64,000 bases of DNA from Talinum fruticosum. Taxonomy: Eukaryota; Streptophyta; Magnoliopsida; Caryophyllales; Talinaceae. Shown in pieces: positions 47,101 through 59,100 of the stretch. The first letter of the stretch is position 1. Every line of letters begins with the position of its first letter. The position numbers and the translations under genes are program-made. The DNA lies in the NCBI GenBank assembly GCA_021018815.1, contig JAITYX010000032.1, positions 5,855,501-5,919,500 of the forward strand, in the 5' to 3' direction. The notes under the pieces are model-generated. The model was not told where the DNA came from. It saw only the letters and a program-made list of their open reading frames with translations, and searched no databases.

Positions 47101-50100
47101 TATGTACCAAATGTATAATTTATAAATGGGTGTTCCATGACCATATTATTCAGATTGAATTGTCATTCTTATTGAAATGTAGGCATATTTTATGATGTGC
47201 TTGCTCCCTGTTTCTGCAATTTCTAGCAATTCTCATCCCCATCTTTGCGTCTATTATTTCATCCTCCTTTCTCCTCTCTCCTTTTTCTTTATCTCCTTTA
47301 TGATTCTTTCATTCTTTCCTTTTTTGTGCCCATCTCCTTTGCTCTTCTTGGAAATATACTCAGCTGCCAGTTTAAAGGAACAACCAAGGTCCATGGCATT
47401 TAATGAGCAAAAGCTCTTTGGGATTAGCTTGAGCAAAGCATGCTTCTGAATACTTTAGTTCATGCTTTAGCTCAAATTTCAGAGCTCAAGTAGCTTGCAA
47501 CATAATATTCTATATTGAATATAATAGTCCTTTGCATATGGTTCGCGGTGTTTGAAATTGGTCATCTATTGTAGTCAGAAGTGCCCGAATGTGTTCTGAC
47601 CTCTTCTTTTGAGCTTATTGTTCATATGCCTGTGTTAGGATATCTCTGTCTTAACAATTGACTTTCTGGAAAATCCTTAAATCTTTCAACTCAGATTTTG
47701 GGCATTTACTTCCAGACGGGAGTGGTGGTGATTGAATGCTAGGCTATAGGTAATTCTGTGCTATTGTGCCTTCTTAATTGAGCTCATGTTTTCTTGGATA
47801 GATAGCTATGAACTATGCTTCTGTTTACTACACATAATTGGGTTTATTTTAATACTACTTTTCATTTTTCAGGAGTCTGTCTGCAATTGGCAAGGGTTGT
47901 AAGAAATTGAGAAATCTTACATTAAGTGACTGCTATCTCTTAAGTGACAAGGGTTTGGAAGCTATTGCAACCGGTTGTTCAGAACTGACTCATTTGGAAA
48001 TCAATGGCTGCCATAATATTGGGACAACAGGACTGGAGTTTGTTGGAAGATCTTGCCAGTATGTCTCTCCTTGTTTTCCGAATTAAAACTGTACTAGTTG
48101 AATATGATATGTTTGTGAGATTGATGGATCCTCACCTTGCATATTTGATATTGTCATGCCTTTTCATTCTTTGGTTTAGTATTGATTGCTTTTTTTGTTT
48201 TTGGGTTCTAGTTTCCTGAATTGCTGCAAAATTCTGTGGAATCTTGAACATATGAGCTCTCCAGAGATCATGGTTTCTGTAATTTGCTCAGATTTTCCGT
48301 TCTTTTTTGATACCTCTTTTTCTCTTTTATATATTTTTCCGCTTCTCTTCCCACTTTATTGATTGATCTTACTTGATTCAGTTCCTTTGAGCATGTGGTT
48401 TCAAAGCCACAATCTGATGTCCATCTGGTTGGTGGGTTCAAAATGTATAGCTACCTTCTTTTTTTCCTGTTCTTTGTCATGAGAGACCGCAACATATGAT
48501 TCTTCTTAGGGATGCTGATATTTATCTTATATCCCTTGTTCTTCTATTCTCTGCCAATGAGTGACCATGGCTGATGCCTCTGCTTATTCATGCTGAAAAA
48601 AAGGTATGATTCACGTTGACAACAGTGGAAATGATGTCTATAAATTATATGGCCGTGTACGATAAGACACTTGGACTTTGCATTGGACATGCTTGTGGGT
48701 TTTGTTTTTGAAATTATCTGTTGTGTACGTGTTGTACTAGTATACGAACATGTGCTTCAGGTTCATACTGAAGTAATTGCAAGAGTAGAAACAGAAAACA
48801 CACTAATGAACTTCGGATTGGGAAGCTTTATTCATGTGAGCTTGTCAGATAGTCTGGTCAATGTCATATGAATCAGTATGCTTTAATTCTGTGGCTAGTA
48901 AGTTGATCAACATAGTTGGAAATTGTATTTTCTTCTTTTTTCCCCCAGCTATTCTGAAACTTAATTTTTGAAATGATCTCTAATGCCATTTATCGTTTGG
49001 AAGGCGACTTTCCGAGTTAGCTCTATTGTACTGCCAGAAGATTGGCAATTTTGCGCTTTCTGAAGTTGGTAGAGGCTGTAGATACTTGCAAGCTCTTCAT
49101 TTGGTGGACTGCTCTAATATTGGAGATGATGCTATGTGTAGTATAGGTATGGGATGCAGGAATTTGAAGAAACTCCATATACGGCGGTGTTATGAGGTAT
49201 GAAGAGCACTTATTGACATTAGTTTATGTTGTACTTCTTGTCTATGATTGCAATGATCTTGTAAGTTGCTTATGAGTTTATGGTTGTTTTGTTTAATTGG
49301 TAAAAGTCTATTTTGGTACTTGATATTATTTTTTATTTCCTTCAATTTTGCTGCAATTAGAAAGAATAATACAGTACCTATGCCAAAAGGAAAAGATGAA
49401 ATCAAATGAATACTAAAAAGCTCCCAGTAACCCATTGTGCATGGAAATGGCATCTATAGTGGCATAATCAGGATAGAGTATTTTTTTGTCTGTTTTAAGT
49501 GCAAACCCACTAACCTTATTCGGTACCATGGGGGCTCACTAAGATGTCCCGGTGGTGTTGTTAAGGGTTATGCGCCTTGTGGATTTAGAGACACCTCATC
49601 TATGAGGAACAAGTTAGTATCCCATCTTTTGCCTGCTTCATCGCTTGTGCAAAGAATACCAAAAGCCATCATGAATTCTCTCTCCTTGATGCTCATTAAC
49701 TCCTCCATCTCATAAAACTTGTTGTGCTTCAGGAAGGGAATATCTTTTGCTATTGTATTTTTCTTTGTCACCTGTTTAAATTTATGGTCACTTGATCTAG
49801 AATTTGACTAACTTTTCTATAAATTATATGTGCATTTGGGGCCCAAGTTACCATAAATAGTATTTTGTTTAATTTTGAAAACTCACCCTATTTACCATAA
49901 ATAGTATTTTGTTTAATTTTGAAAACTCACCCTATTTTCATGGTCACCCTTTCCAAAAAGATTAGATTCCGTCCCCAAATTGTACCATATCACTCCATCC
50001 ATAGACCCAGGTCCATGGTATAAGTATTGCAACTTTTCCGGGATAGCTACACAACGATGTCATGATGAATTTGATTGGATGGAACAGTTATGAAGCAGTC

Positions 50101-53100
50101 CTTTTGTTCCTTTGGATTTTATGCTTTTGTGGTCATACACACATATACATGCTGGGGAGATCCACAACCAGTTCGGAATCGGATTATGTCTCGTGCTCTA
50201 GAGATAAATAACGGAAGTTGATTCACCTCATAAAAAGTCTCATGGAACAGCATAAAAAGTCTCATGGAACACACATATTTACATATGGGTTTAGTGAGTT
50301 ATGGGGAGGTTGCATTAGAGTTGATGGGAGAAAAAGCTGTTCATGCTTATACTTAAACTTGTGCTTATAAAGATATGTATGCAAGGGGTAGGACTAGTAT
50401 AACATGTTTGGCAGGTTCATCGGGAACTTTCTTGCAACTTATTGATATTTGGTTCCTCCTGGATTGAGGTCATTTCTTTTTAAGATAGTTAGGACAGTGG
50501 CGGATCTAGAAAAATTTCTATGGGGTCCCTTAATACTACACTTTTAATATCATTGTTTACACAAAAAATATTATTATTAGTATCATTTTCTTCTTCTCCA
50601 TCTTTAATGCTGTGTTTGAAAGGACTGACCCTAGGAGAAATAAACTTGATGGGTTATTTAAGAAAAAGTACAGAAAATTTGATGAGTCAAGTGACCTCTG
50701 ACGTTCTTTTCGAAGATACTGTTGGCACTGTGTTAGTCCATGATAATTCTAATGAAGAACTTACATAGATGATTGAAGAAGTTGAATCATTTACTAAAAG
50801 TGACATTGCTATTATTGAGGAGACTATTCAACAAGCTACTAATGGCATTGAGATAGTGTCATATGCAATAGAAGTTCAAGACTTGTGTAAGAAGATTAAT
50901 CATGTTGAGATGTTATTAATGGGAGTAAAACACTATGATTTCGTCTTATCTCGAAGAGATTTTAATACGGAACTACATGCTATTCTTTCAAGGTTGCTTG
51001 TCATGGAGGAAATATGAAAGTTTTTTCCTTGCTGCTTCTTTCTATGGGTTCATGTTGGTCTACACATCATTGTCTTTAGCTTATCTCACTTCGTCAACGA
51101 CAAGTTTTTTTCCAACCGTGGGTGAATAATGGAGATAAGGAATAAAGGAAGGAAGCCTAAAATAAGGAATATAGGAAATATTCTAGTACTTGGAAATATG
51201 TTGTATTTTGGTATTTTAATGTAATTTTTCTTAGGTTATTTCATAGAATGTTTTTGAATAGTCAAGGTTAGGTTATTTGGGAGTATATTTTGATAGATTG
51301 AGTTCCCTATTCTATTTAGAATAGAATTTGGAAAGTTTTGAGCTTGTTTTCCAAGTCATAGAGTTCTATAGATAGATTATATGTCCTAAGTTTTTGTTAC
51401 CTTTTGATGATTATCAAATATTGAATGGTTATGTTGATTTTCCCCTCTCCTGCCCTCTAAGTTTCCCTTCTTCCTCCCTGTTCTTTCTTCTTCCCCTGTA
51501 AATTCCCTTTTCTTCTCCTTTTCCCTGTTTCATCCTCTATTAATTTGGTATCAGATCATAGTGTTTTCTAAATTGAATCAAGTTTTGACTGTGGCTCCTC
51601 CTCAATATCTAACTAGTATCTGTAGTTACGTGCTTTCTTAGTAGTTTGCCAAATAAACAATAACATGGCTAAAAATGAACTTATAGCCCATGCTTCCTTT
51701 GTGTGTGGACGTTCCTTCTATATCAGGGCCCTATCACTGTTAAAATATCTTCCGTCAATAAAAGACACCGCCATATGGTCTATTTGCAAAGTAGCAACTT
51801 AGCATGTCATGACTAAGAATATCAGGATGAACTTAACAGAAGGGCATAGCTGGCTCACTTCATACAAAGGGGATGTGTAATCTTGAAATTGTTTTAGATG
51901 GGGCTCCCTTTATACGGGCCAGCAGAGAGCTTGGAACTTTCTCAGGTATGTGTTTATTCCCTGTCAGTTTCGCAAGGTCCCACCGAAGGTAAAATCTTTG
52001 ATTCGAGAATCATCATAGATCTGTTACCAACTATTCAGTTTTTGTAAATACCACCACCACGAGCAGCTAGTAATCTAGAGGTAGACAACCTTGCTCCAGT
52101 TGCTTGTGCTGATTTAAAATCTTAGGTGAGAGGATTTAGTGCCTACGGAATATCTCTATGACGATCATTATCCATTTTAATTATCCCGTTGTAATCTAAA
52201 TCCAACTATTATCAAACCTTTGACTCCATATGCATATGCGCTTAGCAGGTACATTCTGGGGAAGGTTTCTGTCAGGTTTTGACCAAGGAGGCAACTATCT
52301 GTCCAAAACTTGATTTACTACTAATAGGATGATTGATATGACTGAATCATTTCAGCTATTTGAATTCAGATTTAAATCCTGATAGTTATAATCTGAATCC
52401 AACTATTATCAATTCTCTGACTGTGTATGCATCTCTATGAGCTAAGCAAGTACATTCTGGAGAAGGTTTCTGTCATATTTCGACTGAAGAGGCGACTATG
52501 TGCAAACCTTGATTTTATTAACAGCAACATTGATATGACCCAATCATTTCGGCTGTTTGAATTCAGATTTTGATGAATGTTGACTAAATCTTGTTTTGGT
52601 TTCTTGTTACAGAAAAAGGGGAAACAAAAAAGAAAATAAGCTTATCTCTTCTATTTCCTTGTGCGCAAACAGTGTTTTCATTGCTATACCTCTGCTTGAG
52701 ATCTTTCCATGCATCGTGTTTTAAGGGAGTTTTTACTGTCAATTCAGGAGGGGATTTTTCCATTTCCCTATCAAGGCGGTATGAGGAAGATACAATTATA
52801 GGTAGAAGGAAGACCTACTTGATTTTGATATGCAAAAAGGGAATGGAAGAATAGGAATAAAGGGAATAGCTGCATCCTGCATCAAGTGCACGAAAGTTTA
52901 GTCAGATGACAATTCAGCACTTGTCAATGTCTATTTTTCGTAGTTTCTCTATGATGACCTGAGCTGTGAATGACTGTCTGTCGTGCTAAAGTCTTGTAAG
53001 GTTTGATAGTGGTTTTATTAGTGAAAAGTTCACGCAAAATTAGGATGGCAAAAGGACAAGGAATCCCTGTCCCCGTCCAGGCCCTGACGCTGACCCAAGG

Positions 53101-56100
53101 TGGGGAAAAATCCCCACACTGAACGGGAACGGGACAGGGATGGGGGAGATTCTTGGCCCCGTTCCCCACCCTGCTCCCCCTTTTTTAAATGTAAATTTTT
53201 TACACAGTTCGTGCATTTTAACTTAAAACATGAAGGGTATTTTGGGAATGTCACACTTTAAACCGTAAATATAAAAGTATCTCTCCCTTTCACTAGCTGT
53301 TCCAGACCTTCATTGCCCCTCCGCCTCCTATCTCTCTCCTCTCTCTTTCTTTGAAGCTCCTGGAAAACCCGATTTTCAAACCAAAACCACTATTAATCTT
53401 TGATTTCTCCACGCCCTTATGTACTCCAACATCACATGCACTCCGTTGTGCTAGAATTACGACTGCGACAGTGGATATACTCATCGGAAAAAAATCACGT
53501 TGTGCTTCGTTGGCTGTGCTGCTGAAAATTGCTACTTGCATCATATCACAACACCATCGAGGGCTTAGTCTACTCCATCAAATTCTGGTTTCTTCTCCTT
53601 TTAATTCTCAGACTATGTGATCAAATCTTGTGTATTTTTTTGATGAACTGCATGTGAAAGGCCTGATTTTATTGGAGAATTGTGGGTTTTGCTTAAGTTT
53701 ATTGGTCTAAATTGGTTGAATTTGTACTTGCTTCAACATTTAAGCTCGGTGATTGGGACCCGCCAGGGATCGGGGACGGGGATGGGGTCGAGTTGGGGCG
53801 GCAGGGACAGGACGGGACGGGGATGGGTTCAAGTTGTGCAATGGGGACGGGGATGAGGAGGGCTTCTCCCAGCCTTGATCCGTCCTGCTGCCTACGCAAG
53901 ATACATTCGTTAAGTAAATGTATTTGTGGCCTTGAGAGTGGCGGTGTAAAAAATATTTCAGCAATGTGGTGTCTTTTTCTTTTTATCTAAACATGGCTTT
54001 TCGTTAGAAGGAAAAAAATAAAAAAAGCTACAAATAGATTTATTAAAGCACATAAATAAAGTATTGAACTTTTAGTGAAGGAAAGAAAAGATGTGGTAAA
54101 GTAATGAGGTAAAAAGTTAAAGAAACCTACATGAGCCCAAAAAAAGGGTAAATAGGTTAACAACAGACCCCTACAAAAAACATATATATAGTGGTTATTC
54201 AACAAGAGATACAAATAATAAGATCGTGACCCAGACTAGTCGCATATTTGGCACTTACCATTTATTATTTTAGAAACCAAATTTGTGCTGTATCTACTCA
54301 TTTCATATCATACTTTAAGCTTTTGGAATGTTGTATTAGACTTCTCTTCGTGTAGTTGGATCTCCAAGGTTTTGTAATGCTCCAGATTCTACTTGAGCAT
54401 CCAAATCTGAGTCAATACCAGCAAAAACATCTCTGAACAGGTTCTGGCCCCATGCCAAATGTATCCAAAGAAGCAGAGTAGGGCAAAGGAAGTATGTCCA
54501 AAAGTAGACCAACGCCCTGGACTAATATGAAAAATGCCATGGGATTTCAAAGTAGCACAATCTAATTCAAAATTTTCACCCAATTGAGCACGTCTAACAT
54601 ATTTTTCACAGTAGCAGAATCACTATAAGTGACTGTTGAGTTCGCCACCATAAAACCCAACAGTTACAGCCTACTTGTTCAACACTATACTTAGATTCAG
54701 CTCTTCTAAAGGAACGTCAGCTCTTACAATTCTGTCCCTGTCTATTAAAATGACTGAAAATGTTTCAGAAAAGGTAGGCTTATGGATGCGACAATTTTTC
54801 CAGGAAATCCCCAACGAGAAATACATATTATTCCTTCTTTTTATTCATTTGAATAATAATAGAACTTATTTGCTGTAATAGTGTTGCCGTTGCTATTAAG
54901 CTGAATAGTAGTAAAACTTAGTTGCTTTTACCTTATATGGATTTGTTCACTTCCAAGCATTACATTTACAGTCATATTTCAAACAATATAACATGTTATA
55001 TATGCAGTATATGCTTTTATTATCCGTTTTTTAAAGTTTGGTATTATCTTATTCATACTTCATGAATTTGTTTGTGTCTAGGTTGGAGACAAGGGTATCA
55101 TAACTATTGGGCAGAACTGCAAATTTCTTACAGATCTAAGTATTCGATTTTGTGACAGGTCAGATATGATTTGCTTTGTGGTTTAGATTTATTTGGCTTG
55201 CTTGCTTTTGATTTTTGATTGCCTTGTGTACTTCCTGAAGGCAACTAAAAATGAAAAAATGCAAAATAGTCGATCCCAGCAGTTTTATTTTTCTGGCCGT
55301 TGTGAATTGCTAGTATACCATTCAATTGCTCCAAGCATCATGCTGTCTGGGTATTTAACAATGGTTGCAATACAAATCTTTGGTGGTGTGTTCCATTGGT
55401 TCTGTTGCTCTTCTCTTAAAAACAAATTTCGTCGTAACTCCTCTAATCGTTTGAGGTCAGGTCAAATCAGTTGCTTGGTGGATCAGTTTGAATAGTTGCT
55501 TTCTGGTACTTGGAGTTTTAAGATTGCTTAACCAAGCACTAACTATGAACTGCAGCCCTCCTGTGGGCACTACAACATTGACAAAGAAGATTAAACAAAG
55601 CCATAATAGAAGCTGAAAATCACCAAACACTTTCATCGATATTTTGAATAATTTTGTTCCCTATGAATTTGGAGTAGCACTAGTGATTTACAATATCTAT
55701 TAACTGAATGTGACGGGTTATGTGACATCATAACTGGCTCATACATCGATACAAAGGACCTGAAGTGTGCATCAAGTGCACACTGGAGAGTTTTATGCCC
55801 GCTTCTGTAGGCTCATAGGCAACATGATGGTACACAATAACAAGATCCTAGGGCACTTGACTCCTGTTACATGTCATGTAATGTAAATGTTCATAATTGC
55901 TCTAAGCCATGCATATAGTGTAATAGTGATGGACCTCATTTTTTTGTGCGTGGGTGCGGGTGCATGTCTCTCTCTTTTTATTTTATTTTATTTATGTAAA
56001 CACCATCCACCCTACCCCACCCCACCCCTTCCCTTGGTCTCGGCACGGATTCCCCCTTAGTTGGCTCTAAGAAGAAGTCAAGTCTAGAGAGACAAATGTA

Positions 56101-59100
56101 GGCAACCTTGCCTTTACAATCATTGTCCCTACAAGCAGAGAGAGATGAGTGTTCATGTCACACGACTTCAATGAACATTACACAAATATAAACATTAGTT
56201 ATACACCATATTCTCATTTACGTGATTTATAGCTTATGCACTTGATTCATTATCCACATGCTTATGATTTATGACTTATAATCCTTATTCATGGCTAGTA
56301 GAACATAGGTTCAGTAAATTGAAATATCTGTATTAATGACACAACAAGCTTTCAGGATACTAATTTACGATACTGTACAGATGAGGTCGTACCATTTTTG
56401 TGATTGGAATGGGATGAGCTGGTTTCTGTGCCGGTGCAATGTCCTCCATACATTTATCTATTTAAAATTAAAATATAATTTTATAGTTTTTATTTTTTTT
56501 CCTGCTAATGTTGGACGAAACTTAGTATTGTATTGTCTTACTGGTTGTACTTGTTCTGTTAGAGCGTTGCTCAGCAGTACAGTAGTGGTGCACGTTGCAC
56601 CAGACAAAATGTTGTATTTTTGGTTTGCAATTGTACGTGCCAGCCGATATCAGGTGAAGAATGGAGTTTGTAACTATGATACTAAAAGCAAATACCTCGT
56701 AAGAGTAGGACATATGAACGTCCAGCACATGAAACATGTTTATCCAACACCTCCTCTTAGTGTGGGTCCTGCATTTGCGGGGCCCATAGACACACAGATG
56801 TAGGTCCTTTACCCCTTACCCCCGCACGCACTCGTGCAAGTCGAGACATTGATTCCAAGAGACATGAAACATGTGTATATCTATGGCATACAAATGTCTG
56901 TTTTCACAAATATGGGCATTTAGTTGATTTATGTTCTGCAACTGAAAAATTTTCATATGCACATCGAAAATGCTTGAATTTTTCATTACCAAACAATTTA
57001 TTTAACATAGGAAAAAACTTTCACAATTGATAGGGAGACTGAATTTAAAGACGGGGGTGGGGGTGAGTAGCGACAACGTTTTCTTACGGTGGTAAGGAGG
57101 TGTGGCAGCATGGGAGCATGACAGAGGTACCTGAGTGTAGGGTTCACGGGGTGGGATTATGGTAGGGTTATTTTCATCAAGACTTGAAAAAGGTGTGGCA
57201 CCTCATTACTGAACAAGCAAAGTTCACACTTTGGACTTGTTCAAAAGCACAAGGATCAAATTCAAATGTGATTGGAGAAGTTCAGGGGCTCCAAATCGAC
57301 GTCTCATCTCTTTTTCTTCTTTTCTTTTCATTTTTTTGGGAAGTAGTGAGTTTCATTACTTCATGAAAAATGGATAAGAATACTTATTTATTCCCCAAGT
57401 AACCAATGTGTTAATCACCAAAACCGAACAATATGGTCCCTATCCTTTACAAACTCTAGACAATGTATGCTCCTTACTCATATGAAGAATAAATATACTT
57501 AAAACTTCACACATCAGATTTCTTCAGTGCTGGCTGGGCTACCTTTTCAATCATTCCCTGGCTGCTTGCCATGAATGAATGAACTGGCTTTCCTTCACTT
57601 TAGTTGTAGGGACAGTTTCACTGATTCAAAACTGCGTCTACGGGACCTTCGACATCGGATGCATCTTCGAGGAAGAAGGTGTGTATGCTCTGCCTGATTT
57701 TGTCCCCGAGGATGGAGGAACTTCTGACCCCAGCCCCTGCTTAACCACTGTGTTCGATGGGCCTACATCTGTCCTTGAATGTCGTCGGGTACTTTTTATT
57801 TTACTGAGAATTCCTTTTCCTTTCTCTCCAAATTAGACCCTGAAAAACTGACCTGAGATTAGAAAGCTGAATCAAATGAGCAAACTTATAGCCGACTCGA
57901 TACTTGAAACTGGCTAACCCAAAAGTGGACCCAAAATGAACCAAACCTGACTTGATTTTTCCTCCAAGGTTGCTTCCATTTGTAGGACAAGCTTATTGGA
58001 CCAAATATTAGTTGCCCTAACCCAAAGTCACTCAACTCGAAACATCACCCAAACGGTACTTGAACTGAACGACCCGCTCGGCAGTTCAAATGCGGTATGT
58101 TGCAGTTGGCACTCCCAAACAAAAGCAACTTCTTCACAGGCTGTAGTTTCCATCTTATTATATTACAGTATTATTAGACATTAGGAAAGCAAAAAAACAA
58201 GAAAAAAAGAAATTAGACCTTGCACTGAGATGTTATGTGTTTTGAATAGAGAAGAGAAAAACATGAGTGAAAAAAAAAGTTTACTCAGCTGTTATGCCTC
58301 TAGAAATACGAAAACCACTATGAAAAAAGAGAAACATAGTGTGAAGTTCCAAATAGCATGTGCTCTGGGAGTACCTAATGATTTGTCGTACCTTGTTGTG
58401 ATATTAGATATATTGACAAGTTATCCTGTTCCAAGTTCAGGGAGACCAGTATATTGGGGGCCTGGTCTAGAATGTTGATCTTTCCCCTTTCCTGTTTTTC
58501 TTTTGTAGTTAATATCTTTAGCTGGGTGATCTTATAGGGTTGGAAGTTTGTCTGATAGCGTTACTATGAAGTTAGCAGATTATACCGCCCCACTTTTCCC
58601 TGTTCCTGTTCTCTGATTGATCGATCAATCCGTACATTTTTCACATCCTGTAGCCCAACTAATGAATTGTGCCACTGCAGGGTTGGGGACGAGGCTCTTA
58701 TGGCTGTTGGTCAAGGTTGTTCTCATCTGCGTCATTTGAATATTAGTGGTTGCCACCAAATTACTGATGTTGGAATAACAAGCGTTGCAAGGGGCTGTCC
58801 TCAACTAATTTTCCTAGACGTGAGCGTGCTTCAGGTGTGTTCCTATCGTCTGTTGTGACTTGTAATGGACTGAGTATCCATCATGAAGCTGTCTCACTAG
58901 GCACCATTGTTTTAATATTGAAATCAGTAGTTGCTAATGTTTTATTTTGCTTTGAATCGTGCATTTGTTCATAGATTAAACATGAATTTCTTAGGGTCTG
59001 ATCGTTTCAACATTAGTATACTGGTCCCGGTTCCTTCCACTCCTTACCGATACTTACCATGCTTTGACACATTTTTCAGAACTGCATACTGCTCTGTTTT

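Larger units (their letters stand above)
41495..47872 (+). other. FBL4 intron 3 (6.4 kb)
   Basis: It contains tandem repeats at 42.22 and 42.96 kb, a MITE at 43.06-43.83 kb and a 286-bp tandem duplication at 43.98-44.56 kb, listed separately. The rest (44.6-47.8 kb) has no recognised element; short open frames there show no family match. Confidence 0.75.
49197..55081 (+). other. FBL4 intron 5 (5.9 kb)
   Basis: It holds a 44-bp perfect tandem duplication, a lone hAT-like end, an LTR-like dispersed repeat, a ~190-bp tandem duplication and a complete hAT-like element, listed separately. It also contains a small doubled unit, CATAAAAAGTCTCATGGAAC, near 50.23-50.27 kb. Confidence 0.75.

Noticed and set aside
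50520..51017. Two adjacent 82-codon frames in FBL4 intron 5
   Set aside because: No domain could be named. They overlap the dispersed repeat, so they are treated as part of it and not as a gene.
56336..56803. 155-codon open frame in FBL4 intron 6
   Set aside because: No recognisable motif, AT-rich codon content and an intronic position; most likely chance.
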